A DNA stretch of 64,000 nt from Lates calcarifer (GCF_001640805.2 NC_066848.1:6637688-6701687); one strand, 5' to 3'; shown: positions 1 to 14,752, counted from the stretch's first letter. Translations and numbers: made by a program. The notes: generated from the sequence alone by a model not told the origin.

Positions 1-3000
1 TCATTATGTGTTTATCAAGGCCATTTAATGATTAAAAAAAAGAAAAGAAAGAAATTCAAAGACTCAAAGGACATCATACACTCACATGGTGGTCAAACTA
101 AGCACAAAGCTGCTTGCTTTCTGGTTTACCTTTACATGAAGGTAATGTAACACACCTCGAGATGGCTTTATGGACATACTGATAAACACATTTTGAGGCA
201 AACATAATTAAAAATACAAACAACAATGACAATCATTTGACATATTCATTACATCAAGAAACTAAGCAATCAGTCACCCATCTGCATAAAGCCGCGGAAT
301 GAATTTCATATCTGTACTATAATGTGAAAATGCTTAAAATGCAGATCTGTTATCCAGTGGAAAGAGGCCTGTTTTCCAGTGATAAGTTATCTGCTATTTC
401 AGCAATCAGCCAATGTCCTCTGTGTAAAAATGTATTATTAATTGTTTTACAATTGTACCAGAGAAAATGTCTTTCCACTATTGGGCTCTTATAGTACTGT
501 ACATCATCTGATGTGGCATTATTTTTCATACTATTATTTTTGCTGCAATTATGAAAAGTTCATGGTTTCTATATAAAGCACAGTTGGAATAGTACTTTGC
601 CTCTTCATTGTTAATGTTAAAATTTGCTTATTAAAGTATGTAATTTGTGTAGAGCTATACTACTGAAGTGCTAAAATAAGCCATAATAACCATGATTTTG
701 TGTGTTCATGAATGAATGTTTCTAATCCCCTAGAAGAGCAGATCAGTGCGACATTTCACTGTAATCAGTAAGAGTTCTTCCATGTGAGAAGTGCAAAGGG
801 AGAGCAGAGGGAGATTAAAGATGTGATTGATGGCATTTTGTATAGACCGGGACCATGGCCTCAGTTTAATGTTAAAGATCAAATCCCCTCTGGATCAAAT
901 CTTATCTTTTAATGTCAGGGCTGATGATAGAAGAGAGGAATCTGAGAGTGATACAGGATGCCGTCCCTGACAGCAGACCATGGATTGTACAAATTGCTGG
1001 TAAAAATTGAAACACATTGCTTGGTTTTTAAACCTGAGCCCTGCAACCATACCGAGGCTGTGCGGGAAATGCCATAATGTGATTAAACACAGAGCTTTGC
1101 GAGGCTTTGAAGAAAAAAAAAGTCTAATCTATCTACTGTGAAAAAAAAGCAAAAGGACACCCTTTTGAAATGGGGAAAAAGTATCCCCATATCATCTATT
1201 TCATGAACATAAAAGATGCGTGAGATTTGTGAGGTTCTGTATATTTCTTGAAGGAGAGCAGTTTCTCAAGCCACCTTTAAGGATGGTATGCACATCTGCT
1301 GTAATTGCTTTATAACAATGGGTTCAGATACACTGCTGAGTTCACATTTGTTAGATTAATTATGGAAATTCTCCATGCAGAACTCTCCTGTTTATTAAAA
1401 CAGATGTATGACACACGCTTCCACTCGATTACATAATAGAAGAAAAACTCAGGTAGAATGCATAATGGCCTCAGTTGTGTTGTCAGGGACTGATGCTGCC
1501 AGTGAGGGAAGAAACAGGCAGATGCAGTTCCATCTAATGCTAAACTCTGCAAGCACACCAGGTACTAACATTTGAATAGTGAGAAAGCCTTGTCTGATTT
1601 GTTTGTTTTGTTCTTGAGCCTCCCTAAAGCCAAACTGACAATTATGATATTGTTTAATGTCGCTAAAGTAATCAAGGTTCAATCTCATAATAATTATTTC
1701 CTATGGTGAAATTTTCAAGTGTAACTATGACACAATTGGAATAAATATCCAAAAGTAAACTCCTGCTTTAAGTGTACAACAGGAAACAAAACGTGCATGC
1801 TGACTGAATTTGCACAGGTAGAAAACAACAAAGACTATAGCATCTATTCACTGAGACAAAAGGCTGCAAATCTCATTTTCCTCCCCATTCTGCTGTGTGG
1901 AGAGGCATTCACAGGCAGCTCCCTATGAAGATCAGTCACTGTCAGGGGACATACAGGTTGTCAATTGATAATGAAGCACAGTGCTAAGGGCCTTTAGGTT
2001 CTCGCTGTCCTAATTACACTCAGCTAGTCCTCTCCACCCTTGTGTTAACATTTGATTTATTTCCTCTGCCTTGTTAAAAAGGACCAGAGTTAATTGTTTT
2101 TACAGATGAGTGTCAAACTAGAGGAATCAAGCCTCGTTAATTGGGGGTCTGTCTATTTACACATAGCACTTTGTCCAATCTGAATGCAGCCTGTGTTGTG
2201 GGTCAAACTAATACTGAGGTCAGCAGAGAGATAAGTCATTTGTTTAAAATGTTAAGGCTTTATCACACATAACATCTGTTACTCAACTTCTCTCCAACAA
2301 TGCTCATCTGTATTATCCCTGTTAAATATTTTAACAAATAGATAAATAATTATTCATGGCTTGGATTTCAAAATATATTTTTGACTATCTGCTGGAATCA
2401 TATATGTATAGTCTAAAAAAATCTTAACTCAAGGTTCACCTACTAGCTTTTTTTAACTTCTATCTCTAGTGTAATATCCTGAACCAGGTGTAGGGTTAGG
2501 GTCATTTTTACGATTTTAACAGATTAATAATAATACTTGAAGCATCATATGAAAACACATTTATGAATGAGGCTAATTTACACCCACGCCACACTCAGAA
2601 TTCTGTTGAGCCTGATAGAAGGCGTGAAAATATCAAAAGCTGACTTTTTTCTCTGTACAGACAGACAGAACTCTGACAACCCTGTGTCATGTTTTGCAGC
2701 TTGCTAAAACTGCTGGAGAAAATTGAGGAAGCAGATGCACTTGATTGGGACTGCATGCTCAAATTTCTGTTCTTACAAATCTGTGCCTGGATGCTCTCAG
2801 ATGTTGACTTGCAGACAGACTTGCACTCAGAAAGTGTTGCACTTTCTCAAACCTTTTGTCATCTATTTAATTCCATAAACAGACCAGCTATGCCAAGTTA
2901 CTGTTGCTAAGCTATGACTGAACAATCACTGCTCAGGAGTGGGATTTAACAGTCCAATGCTTACGTCACAGTTATTTATACTACCAGAAGTTTACATGGA

Positions 3001-5993
3001 TGAACCATCATTTAAGTATTAAAATAAAACTCAACAGTAAGTGATGACCTAAAATTTCACTCAAAGATGAACATGGGAATAGCATTTCTTTAGAAACTGT
3101 TCTTCAGAAAGTAACATTTTCTGGATGCAAAAGCATAAACTAGACAACTGCTGTGTTAGAAAATGTAAACAGCAGCATGACTCAGATAACTTTATCAATA
3201 CCTTCCTCATGGTGAGCTGAACACACAATCTTTCCAGAGCATAAACAGCTATAAACAGTATGCTGGGCTATGATGTGTTCAGATTAATTCACCATTTCTA
3301 TCATTTATTTTGTTATTTATTTTGTGGAAGTAATGCACTAAGAACAACACAACAATGACATTTTTATGTATGTATAAAGGCAGCACAAAATATTATTATG
3401 CTTTGGTAAAAATGACCCTTTTAATAAATATACTGTACAGAACTCAACTTTTACATGACTACACATTGCTGTAATTCTTTATCTTAACTTTGGGTTTATT
3501 TTTATAATACGTTTGACTGAAATTAATCCACTGATTGCTTTACAGTTATGGTCCAGTGTGGAGCAATTTGTCATATGGGATTGCCTACAAAATGGTCAAT
3601 TACTGAGATATGCAGGTCTCTGACTCTGCCTTTGTGGGGAAAGACTCATGCACGAAAAGGAGAAGTATTGGATCCCCTGAACAACTTAATCCTTGACTTA
3701 ATCCCTAACTTTAATTTAGTCAAATTCATGTTCACACAAATAAAGCCACACAGGAACCAGAGCCATTTGAATCAGCATTACCCAACAGGAGATGGAGAGC
3801 ATGTACTGTGTCATAAATGTACTATAAATGGTTTTTTGTTGTTGTGGTATTTTTGCCTTGCTGATGTCCTTCACACCAATGTGTCTGCTTTTGTGTCACA
3901 AAGCATAATCAAAGGCAGCCACACCTAATGCAAGATGATATTACTCTATTGTAACAGGCAGACGTGGAGGGATAATGTGCTGTTAAGACCACGTCTGGCA
4001 TAAACCAGCTTCATTGAAGCTCTCAGCACGTTTTATTTCCTCCTGATTTAAAATGTATTCGATCTCCAAAAAGAACTGAACACTTGTATGTATCATGGTG
4101 GAGTTTGATTTGAAACAGCAAGCTTGGAAAGGATTAGAAGAGATTAGATTGTGGTGAAAAAGAAACATAAGCACTTTAAACTCCACTAAATCTCCTTAAA
4201 TGAGCAAGATCCAACAATTACAAGAGCATACAATGGTTAAGTTTACTGTTCTGCGCACACTTTGGCCTTTCTCCAGTTATGGTGTTATTCAGGTTAAGCT
4301 GTTTAGGCGAACCTTTGGTCTGCTGAGATCAGTTACCCATGCTGTTATAAATAAACCATTTAACAGAATATTATGTGGAGTACTTTCTTCAGACAGATCA
4401 AAGGCGGAGGTTTGATTTCAGAAGTGGGGAGTACACAGTCAACATATCAATTTAGCAAACAACAAATGATGATGAAACTGGTTATTGTGCTGTTTGTAAT
4501 AATAGTAGTGGCATTTTTAGATCACTAACTGTAAAAAAAATACTTTTTTTTACCCCCAAAAAATATGCATAGGAGGTGAATGACCCCTCACCCATCCCCC
4601 TGAATAGTGCCTGCAGTGTCCCTCTCAGGTTGCACACATCCTCCTCCGAGAAGATAGGCCAAGTCTGAAAGGCAAAACCTAGGGCAAAAAGTCCACCAAT
4701 CATTCACTCCTGCTCATGAAACTTTGAAACTGCTGTGACTGCACAGTCACATTTCAAAACAACTCTGAACTTTGACCAACTCGTCTGTTCTCTGATCTGG
4801 CTGGACAGTCAAAGGACATTGTTCCGTTTACAGAGATCTGGGGTAGCAAATCAACTGAAACTATGAAAGTGAGATGAACAAAAAATAGTATTTTGAAAAG
4901 TGAGGGGTGACATGTTCATCCTATCCCCAGTGGAAATTACAATAGAAGTAAATGGATGAAAAGACAGAGCGAGCCTCATTGTCTATGTTTAATACAGGAA
5001 CTGATGATCTTGAATTGCTTGTATGCTTTATGCAGATGACAAAAGCTAAAGTAAAAGGAGAGGGATGTGTGTATGCCACAGTAACTAATTTAATATTAGT
5101 GTATTTGATATGAGAAATTTCTTAGGCAGCTCTGCTGTGGTTTCTTCTTTTAACCGAGTTATAGTGTTTACTTGAATTGTTGCAAAACCAGGTTACTTGC
5201 ATAATTGGGTTGAGGACGGAGTTCTCTGCAGATGTAAAGAGTCACTAACTGGATTAACAAAGTTTGAGACACAGCATGGAGGTCTGTGATAGGAGTAGCC
5301 TTTACACTGCAAACATTTTTGTCCTGAAGAGAGAAAAACTACATGCTGACAGCTTATTCTCATTACAAAATTACATTACGTTACACGTCATCATTGTAAA
5401 ATACAATATTGATACAGAATGATCTTTCCTCTGCGTGGATGAGGACAACAATGCTATGTGTTTGTGAGATATACACAGACCAGAGTATTATATAGGAGTT
5501 GTACCTGTTTTACAGCTGCACAGAATGGGGTCTTTTATTTTTTATGATGGTTACCAATACTTACAGTTGGCCGGAGGGGAGACATTCTGCAAAACATCTA
5601 TATAGCTGTTCATAAATTTAGGAGGTCTTTAATGTGTGCTGCCTGCTGTTTAGCCATTTTTATTGTTATCGAACATTACTGTAGTTACTTTCTGGCTTTT
5701 TGTGCTTGTTTCCTGAGTAGCTGCTTATCAATAGTTGAGATCCATATTGCTGTTAAGACCCAGAAGGTGTCCATTAGGCTCCACTAGTGAGACATGTTCC
5801 CCTGCAAACCTTAATCAATAATCTCTGCTGGACATGAATTTCTCCTGTTCCCTTTCCTATTATGGACACAAAGTAATGGACTTTGCCTGTGGAACTAAGT
5901 ATTGATTGCTTTTATATTAATCTCTAACCAGCTAGACCGGATAAAGATGAGGAGACGAGTCGACTTTAATGCTTACAGTGTGCTTCCTCGCAG
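1..5993 (+). other. khdrbs2: intron of khdrbs2 (5' exons lie outside the window)
   Basis: No exon is supported here on either strand: the open frames found are short, lack splice-compatible neighbours and resemble no family I know. The stretch ends in a polypyrimidine-AG acceptor before the exon at 5994. A subregion around 1960-2170 carries several homeodomain-type TAATTA/TAATTG cores and reads like a candidate regulatory element, but this is not proven. The assignment as intron follows from the downstream khdrbs2 exons, whose first one begins inside a codon context that needs an upstream exon. Confidence 0.7.
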
Positions 5994-8011
5994 GGCTACG
6001 ATGATGGATACGGTGGAGAATATGATGACGAGAGTTACGAAGCCTATGAGGATAACTACAGCAATCTGTCAAAGAGGTGATGTTTACTCACAAATGCTTG
6101 ATAAACAAAAAAGCTTTTTCAGTCAATCAACACTTTTTTCAATCACCATCTGTCCACTGTTATTTGCAATACAGCATGTGAAAAGTGCTCTGTGAGCAGC
6201 TGTCTCTTGGGTCATCATCATGGTTCCACATTTCAGCATTACATATGTTCATTAACAAGACATCCAATTACTTTGTTTACTTACAGCATTTAGCCTGAAT
6301 CATGCTCCTTGTATCTTTGTGAAAGGATATATCTGTTGATATTTTTTTTTTTTTTCATACTGCCAACAAATCCCATGAAAAGAAAAAAAACAACAATGAA
6401 TTGATCCAACTAACAGGTCTTGTGTAGCAAAAGCCTGATATGGCTTATTCCTCTGTGCCACAGAGCTCAACTGTCATCCAGAAACTATTAACACATCAGT
6501 GAACAATGTGGGCAACCTGGGCATCATAGTTAATCCCACATACACTGTTCTGCTGCCGTGAATATGCACTGCAGTGTTCTTTGTGTATTAATCCACAGTT
6601 GAAAATAGTCCCTAGCAAATGCTCTATTTATTTCTTGTAGTAACATTTGTTAAAAGCAGTGCCCAGCTATTTTAGGAAATTATACATATATGTATACTTA
6701 TACTGTATATGTGCCTTTATTTTGACTGTGATGTTTCCACTCTGTCTGATTTAGCATTTCAGAATATTACGAGTATGGACATGGAACCAATGATGAATCC
6801 TACAACAGCTACGGTAAGAATGACATATTTTGTATATAGCAGAACTTTGTTTTTTGTCTTTGTGAACTGAACTTTTTAACAAACATCCCTGGACCTTATT
6901 TAAATTCATTCTTTACAAGTAACAAAAAAAAAAGTCTTGGCTACACAATCTTGGCTGCTGCTGCACTGATATTTAAAAGATGTTTCACAGCAGAGAAACA
7001 AAGGGGAAAAAAGCCTTATGGTTCCAGACCACTTCTAATCATCCTCACCCAGGGAGCCGCTCCTGCATGCTTCACCCTTCCTACCTCCCTGGCTGTGAGC
7101 TGCATTTGACTAGAACAGTAAATGTGCCAGTGGAAGCTCAGGGGGCTAACCGATGCCTGTTGTAAAGGTGGAGTGTTTTGCCTTTTGGATATGTGCCCTC
7201 ATAGGCTTATTCCAGAAAGGCTGTTACTATCGGCTGAGTAACCTCTGCTGTGCATACAATGCTGCTGTCAGGCAAAATGAAATATCTTGTATGTCCAAAA
7301 TGCCAACTGCTCAGGGAGTTTTTTTTAAATAAATCAATAAGCAAGAGAGTCCTCAAGTTTCTTCAAATCTCTAAATAAACACGTAAAGCTTCAGTTTAAG
7401 CAAGAAAATGTTAAAATCACTGAAAGTGGAGTTACAAGGTTGTCACATGACAGTGGCGATAAGCTGGTTGCCACAGTGGGTTTGCAGGCTCATTCATTTT
7501 CAGCACAATGAATTGTGCACTGGGGTGTTGAGGTCGGACCAAACCAAAACCAAGGGGGCAATGATTTGATTTTCTGCTCCATAAACACTTTCTTATTTGG
7601 AAGCAGTGCAATGTGCCATGCAGCAGAGGTGGCCATCTTTATGTAATTTGGCTCTAAGGAGGGAGCTGCTGACAGTCAGATCTCAGTGTTGGTCCAGCGG
7701 AGGGCAAAGAGCTTATGAAATTAATTTTCTGTAGAGAGGAGCCTCTGTAGTACCTGGGATGGAATTTGCACGCTTGAATTTTCTTGTCTTTGGTTAAATG
7801 GATTGTGAGAGGGTAGTATACAATACCTGAGCTCACAGTTTGACTTTGTGACATGAACTCTCTCAGCACAGTGAATGCAGCAGCTCTCTACAATGTGTTT
7901 CTAACTGTTTTTGCAGAGGAGGAGTGGGCAACTACCCGTCCCAGTCTCAAAGCCCCTGTTTTACGGCTGACAAGAGGGGGCTACAGGAAACATCCCTATG
8001 ATAGATACTGA
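5994..8011 (+). CDS. khdrbs2: KH domain-containing, RNA-binding, signal transduction-associated protein 2 (SLM1), last three coding exons
   Basis: Exons are 5994-6076, 6755-6813 and 7917-8011 (TGA at 8009-8011); splice phases 2 then 1 join them without a break. The product is the tyrosine-rich tail of a STAR-family RNA-binding protein that binds U/A-rich RNA and controls alternative splicing in neurons. The first exon reads GYDDGYGGEYDDESYEAY, the second EYYEYGHGTNDESYNSY, the last EEEWATTRPSLKAP then GGYRKHPYDRY at the C terminus. From memory human KHDRBS2 has GYDDGYGGEYDD, EYYDYGHG and EEWATTRSSLKAP ending HPYGRY, a closer match than KHDRBS3 (EEWTNSRHKAP) or Sam68. The tail is the site for Src-family phosphorylation and carries the nuclear localisation signal in this family. 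The KH and QUA domains are encoded upstream, outside the window. The fish tail differs from human by PVLRLTRG and by Asp for Gly three residues from the end. Paralogue choice is inferred from the tail only. Confidence 0.9.
6077..7916 (+). other. khdrbs2: two introns of khdrbs2
   Basis: The introns are 6077-6754 and 6814-7916, with donors gtgatg and gtaaga and acceptors ttag and ttgcag. They hold a T-rich tract near 6342-6355 and nothing else I can name. Open frames here (for instance 6980-7165) have no family resemblance. Confidence 0.8.
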
Positions 8012-8117
8012 AGGTGCTCCAGATATGTGACCTCCAATTTCAAACAGTTTCTTTTACTTTTAATTTCCCTATAAACATTGTAACATTTACTTTTTGTCTG
8101 CCTCCATCAGAAATTGA

Positions 8118-8123
8118 AATAAA
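8118..8123 (+). terminator. candidate proximal polyadenylation signal of khdrbs2
   Basis: AATAAA lies 107 bases after the khdrbs2 stop codon. A second AATAAA at 9522-9527 could be a distal site giving a 1.5 kb 3' UTR; the sequence alone does not decide between them. Confidence 0.5.
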
Positions 8124-9521
8124 AAAATAACCCCATATAGCAAATAAATCCACAAAATCTAACATTACTGCAGTATTCTGATTTTTTATTTATAAAGAAT
8201 AGAGTCATTTTATGAAAAATACAGAGAAGAAATCCATGCACAGGAAGGTTGTTCTTAAAATTGGCTGTTTAAATGCCCTTCACTCCACCTGTACCCTCCC
8301 CCAAAACATAGTTGTTTTAGATTTTTGACATTAAACAACAGGTTTTTTCTTATATGTTATATCTCAGATTTTGAAAAATTTGTTTTCATTTATTGCCTTT
8401 AATGCAGTGATTATCAGGGTTTACTATCCAACCACCAGGATAAAACAACACAATATTTTTGCCTTTCAAAATACTCACAAAGTCAGACTAGGCAACCAAT
8501 GAGTCATAATTTCTTGCCATAACTTGACTGAGAGACATAGGAGACAAGATGGACCAGGACCAATCATAGGTGTGCTTTCACAACATGCTTGAAGTACATC
8601 GGTGATGCCATTGTCACCCATGTGCAAAAATCCATCTTTGTCAGGTTTCACAATATAAGAAAACAGCATATAATAACTCCTGCTTAGCTCACACCCAAAA
8701 CAAATTTACAGGCAGGATGAGTCTTTAACCAGCCAAAGCTAAGGAGCAAAATGTGACACTCACATCAAATTTAAAATGAGCCTTTTTCCATCTCCTTCAC
8801 CTATCTCCACGGTTCACTGATTGGCCTGGCTCTGGCTCAGTCTGGTTTAAGTGGATCTTTTCCAGACTATTACCTTATAGCACAAACTTAACCTTTTGAG
8901 ATTCAGACTGGCTTCTTCACGATAAATTAGCTTTTCCACAAACGTAATCATTATTCGGCATAGTAAAAATCAATCAAGGACAGGGGTTTTTTTTGTATTT
9001 GTCTCCTGAAGCTGCAGATCAGTGTTGGTCTGCAGAAGCGTCACTTCTAGTTTGATTCCAACTGTGACTTGATTTGCAAAAATCATTACTATGGTAACAG
9101 ACAGAGAACCACACACTTCTCTGAACACAGCTGACCTGATAAATTCCATTAAAGGCACCAGATGGAAACCAAACCTTTTCCTGAACTGACCTGACCTGAC
9201 AAGACCTGAATGAATTGACTAAGTGTCCTGAATATTTCTTTTCAAAATGTTTAATGTTTAGAAATCTAAATCAGTACTCAAGTTTCCCCATAACTGATTG
9301 CTATATGAGACTCTGACAGCTTCATGCTAAAACTAAGCTGATACGACAGACTAAAGTTAGCTTAAGTTATATTGTGATTTTAAATGATAGAAGGTGTGAG
9401 ATCGTATTCGTGCAAAACACATTTGTTTTGTTTGAGTTGAAAGCAGTCAGCAATATATAGTGTGTAATTTCTAATGCGTGCTTTGTTCTGTGTGTAATCT
9501 GTATTTGTACATAAAGCATTT

Positions 9522-9527
9522 AATAAA
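9522..9527 (+). terminator. candidate distal polyadenylation signal of khdrbs2
   Basis: AATAAA followed within 30 bases by a GT-rich stretch (ccgtgtgtaag). It is in the right orientation for khdrbs2 and 1.5 kb after its stop. Use of this site is an inference. Confidence 0.35.
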
Positions 9528-12500
9528 AACAACATAAACTTCAACACCGTGTGTAAGACTTTCTAAATAGGTGGCTATGGAGCTTTTTATTTTTTACAGT
9601 TTGTTAACATAAGAAAGACCATTTGAGTTTCTTGTTTCTAAAACTTATCTGCTTTCAGGTAACAGCTAACTCGTTTCATAAAGAAAGCCCATCAACCTGT
9701 CCCAAATGAACATATTTGTTAAATAATTGATATTCCTGCTCAAGCGTCCTTGAATCTTTGATCAGTTTTTTATGTAGAAACTAATACATTTCTTTCTTAA
9801 TCCATTCTCTGAAGTTTTACATCATTAAACAGACACACTGATTGACTCTGAGAATGATATGGAGTTAAAAGAGGTAAGAAGTCCTCATATATTATCATAA
9901 TAATGCCTTAAATACGCTCAGCGTCTGAAGCTGGCTCATGAGGAGCATAATGGGCCATACAGGATGTAGATAGTGGTTTTCACTCTCTGATAGTATGTTA
10001 CTGCTGAGTGGAAAAACAGCACACTCTCAGTGTGTCCTGTCTTCTATCTGCAACTCATCGATGTCTCTGTTAACCTCTTTCTGCATTTCTGCCATTTAAT
10101 CTGACAAACCTGTATATGCACTGTAATTTTCCGTGCTTTAAGCATCAAAGCTGAAGTCCATTTAGCAATTTGAATTCTCTTTTGTGATTAGTACACCTGG
10201 AGCCTGGCTCTCATTAAGAGTGTAGATCACGGGACTGAAAGGAAGACTAAACACTAAGCAGGTAACCCTAATAATAACACTAATTTAATCATCAAATGCT
10301 AACTTCCACTTAAAAAAAAGTAAACCTGCCCTTTTTAACCCCAAATAAATGCACTTTTGAATTAAAATCCCTTTCTGTCTCTAACTAGATAGTCCATAAG
10401 GAATTCAGCTAAACTATGATAAAAGAAATAATACATGTTAATAAAAGACACTAAAATAATGTCCAGCAAACTAAACATCACATCAGTGGTATAAATAAAT
10501 TCCCAAAATTTGCTCAAAACTCCTCATAAAATGTCAAGTGATTTTTATAACACGTTGAATTGGTTTACTTTTTTCACAGTGATGGAATGTAAAGACTGCT
10601 CTGTGATATATATCGTACACATTGCTTACATACTACATTGCATGCAGTCTGTCAGCCTATACCTGTTTATTATTGATTATATATAGGATTGACATATTCT
10701 TCATCATACTGTTTTGTTTTTTCCTGTAGACAAGGAAACACACTATAGTGTGATTTGGTCAAAGCAGAGAGGAATATAACAGGTGAGTGGATGTATTCAC
10801 CAGTAGAGTGGTTACATGCATGTATGCAAATGATTTGTAGTCAGGTTTGTTGAAATCGTCAGTGGTCACTAGTTGGTCACCTTTAATTTTAACATTTAAA
10901 TGAGGCATAATTAAGAGAACATCAGCAGGTTTGGCTGATTTTGCCTCAGTGACTGAATTCATCTTCCAACCAGTTAGCAAAGACTTAAAATCGACTTGTG
11001 TTCATTTTAATGTCAAATCATAGTTTACCACTGAACTTCTCCATTTGTGGCTCACTGTGCGCGCACTGTTCATAAAGGATTAAATACAATTTCCATCTTT
11101 CATAAATTCACCATTAAAGCTCATTTACATCAGCTACAAGTGTTCCAGTACACAGTTTTTATAATTCTGACAGCCCATTTAAAACACAATAAAGCACAGA
11201 CATGTGATTACAATAATGGAAACAAAGGGATAAAGGAAACAAGATCTTACTAAAACTGCAATGTGATTAGAAATAATTCATCATCTTTAGTAGAGCTGCA
11301 AAGTAATGACTAGTTTCACTGTTAAAGTTTCTCAGTAGCAGAAACTAAAGAACTCTGCACTTAAACTCTAGTAATTAAAAATATTATTTATGGTTCCTAC
11401 ATTGCCTAATATTATAAACCTTCTTTTCTGTCAAAGAAATGTTTTTTTAATTCCATCTGTACCAATTATTTGCACATTTCCTTTCCGCTATTCTGTAATA
11501 TTTGTATTGTATCAATCACTATGTGTGTATTTTTGTTTACTCCAGTCTATGTTTTATAGCTATGCAAACTACTGCTACACCTAATCCCTATGGACAGATT
11601 CCTGGTGACCTATTTATAATTTATGCTCTTCCACTGATGTTTTTCTGAAGGTGCAATTCTTTTTGAAAATGTATTCAAAGGTATAACACCTTAATTGTAC
11701 TGTTGTGCTGATAATGCACAATGAGATTTATGAACAAAGCTGATCCAGAAGTTCAAGATACAGCATCAGTGGTTGCTGGTTTTGTCCTGTAAGGCTGCAA
11801 TAAGCCACGATAATCTTAAAATGATTTTATTTCTTACTATAATATACTGAAGTAAATTTGTCACCACGTTGTCATTACTTTTAATGGCCTATAACGATGA
11901 CTGCAAAGCCTAATAACAGGACTGACTGAGATATGCAAGACAACCTTCAGAGCTGAAGGAAATTCCTTTCAACCTAAATTCCCTCTCATCTGTTTTCAAG
12001 TAAAATTAGTAAAAAGCATGAATACAAATGTGGAGCTTCTGACTTTTTGTTTTTGTTACATCAGGCTTTACTGCAGTTAAAACTTCATTCTGTGACAAGA
12101 AATATTTAATCAAGTTAGTAGCAATACAATTACTGTTAACACTAATAATTAACATTTTACAGTCTCAAGTGTGACAAGAGCTGTGTGTTTTGTAGTTATT
12201 CTCAGCATGTGAAACAAAAGAAACATAACTTTAATTAATGAGCAAGATCTGCTTTTGGCTGAAACAGCATAACTGTAGATTTAATGAAAGAACTTTTAGT
12301 AAAACTTTAGTAAACAAATACTGCATCTAAACTGAGAAATGTGTCTCCATCTGTCTTTTTATATATTATCACATTATGATGAGCCAACTGCCTGAATAGC
12401 ATACAGTACATTTCTAACAACAACAAAAAACTTTGCTACTGCTTTACCTTCCATATGGTGGTCAAAATAATAGCTATATATAATGGGAAGAGAGTCACAC

Positions 12501-14310
12501 ACAGCCTTACTGCAATATATTCTCATTCTGCAGTAACGTAACATGGCTGACATCATGTTCCCATCCCTTTTTTGCAAAATACTATTTTCTACTTGTGCTT
12601 CTTTTCAGAGCAGAAGGCGCAGAAACCAGCTCCCAGAGGACTGAAGATTGTACTCAGCCATCAGACATGTTTGGGTCCTTCATCCGTCAGGAAAATAGCT
12701 TGGTATGCATTTCAAGTTGTTCTCCATAAAGCACCTAACCATAAAGCTGTCTGCGCTGGAAAAGATTAGTCATTGAGGTTAAAGGAAGAATTGAACTTAA
12801 TCCAAAAAATTAACAAGATGTCTTCAGTTTGCGCTTCATAAATATATTACATTGTCTTACAGTAGATTTTTCAAGGCTGTTTTCTCAAGATGATGTTATT
12901 GTAAATCAGCAGGGAGCTATTTGGATGGATTCGACATTCACAGATGATTGTTGATTAATTTAAGTCCAGTTTTGTTATAGACAGAGAGGTTATGAAACTG
13001 CCAAAAATAAAGTGATGTTAATTAAATAGCTGTAATTGACTAATTGTAAATGGTTGCAGATATAATTTCCTATTTTCAGCCCTTTTTGCACCTAAGCTTC
13101 CTCTGTGACTTGTTTCTTAAAACTAACTCCCTTGTTTATTTGCACCTTTGAGTTGGAGGAGATCAGTGCTGCTGGAAACTCTGTGTATGCCAGTGATGTT
13201 CATGCAGCCTTTGCCAGAAGCACTCTCAGATCCATTTTCATAACAAGCGGGCCAGCCAACAGCCGAAATCCCAAAGCCTGCTACTGATGTTGATGCGTTT
13301 CTTAAAGTGAATGCTACTGATAAAACTCCTCTCACGTTCAGATTACAAAAAGGATTTTTTAAAAAAAGAGTCATTACGCATTGTACATCTTTCTTGTTTT
13401 GTACAAAAAATGGAGTCTAAGGTGTTTAAAGACTTTGCAGCTGTCTTCACATTTCAGTGCCATTAGTCTGCACATGGATCCATGGTGATTCTTGTCCATT
13501 AAGCAGTCCTGGGCTGCAGCCTCGAGCGCAATAAAAAACTGGCAGCTGTTTGTTTTGTTGGTTTGCCAGGTTTATCACCTTTGGCAACACTGTTTATGCA
13601 GCCATCACACTCTTAATAGAATACACATTAGTCTATTTAGTGAATACTCTCTGTTTATGCATCTGTTCCTGTGAAAAAGTAAAGATAAATTCTGTTTATA
13701 TGAACTTTCTGTTTACACAGAGATAAATTTGGACTTTGAGCTGAAGAAAAAAAGATTATGAAAAATGAAACATGATGACAAAGACTGACAATGACTCACA
13801 GGTAAGGAGGTAATGGTATCTATGAACTCTTACTTTTTACTATTTTGTGGGTTTCTTTTGTCTATTTCTCACTGTTTTGTGGATATACTTGAGAGCTTCC
13901 CTGGAAACATTTCTATGGTACAGTCAAGTGGGAACACACAGCCTTCAAAAAGAAAAAACAAACACCCTTTGCTTAATTCTGGACCATTTGAATGTCTCAG
14001 TTGTTGTGCTACTGGGTCACATTTTACATCGCACTGAATAAAAAGCTGTTTCACACAGGTAGGTAGCTGTTAATAATAATAATAATAATATCTACATTTG
14101 TTAAGGCTTCCAAATAACTGGCCTACACTAGAGTTAAGGTTGGACCTAAATAGAGAATAAGGTTTCCTTGACCACAAGGCTCTTAGAAAAGTGTTTCCAC
14201 CAGAGCTCACATTTACCATTTCTGTAGGGACAGAGGTGAGAGCAGTTATGCTAAATGTAGATTATGGCTGAGAGACTGTACAAGAACAGAACTGTACTTT
14301 AAAGGGATAC

Positions 14311-14570
14311 TTCAACATTTTGGGAATTACTGTTATTCCCTCAATTGTCAGATCAATTCCAGCCAGGAGCCAGTTAGCTTAGCTTTGCACAAAGACTTGA
14401 AATAGGGAGAAACAGCTAGCCTAGCTCTGTCCAAAGTATTTTACTGTGCCCTTCCAAAGAGTTTTGTACAGATTAAAACTAAGATAACTGTCTGCTGGTG
14501 GTAGCTTCATATTTACTATACAAATACAGTGGTATTGATTATTTCTCTCGCAGCAAGTATTTTTCACAAT
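14311..14570. repeat. degraded palindromic MITE, copy 1
   Basis: The left part has CAACATTTTGGGAA and then CAGTTAGCTTAGCTTTGCA and AACAGCTAGCCTAGCTCTG; the right part has TAGCTTCATATTTAC and GGTATTGATTATTTCTC. These are the two arms of an inverted-repeat element that I know as very common in percomorph fish genomes; the middle is largely deleted here. No coding capacity. The superfamily is not certain, and the ends are approximate. Confidence 0.65.
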
Positions 14571-14749
14571 GGATCTTTTCTAAGTACTACTAAATCTTAC
14601 CCTGCCAGTGTTCACTGACTTAGTAATGAGACAAGGAGCATAAAGAAATATAAATATGTATGATTGAAAATAGAGGCTGGACAACTCAAGCTGATACCAA
14701 CACATTCTGCAGTCATGTAATGATACCATCTGCTTGTATGTTCAGACTG

Positions 14750-14752
<3 letters not shown>

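Noticed and set aside
2488..2503. Telomere-like GGGTTAGGGT
   Set aside because: Fewer than two full TTAGGG units; too short for an interstitial telomere tract.
3548..3928. 126-codon frame in the khdrbs2 intron
   Set aside because: No family resemblance and no splice-compatible context.
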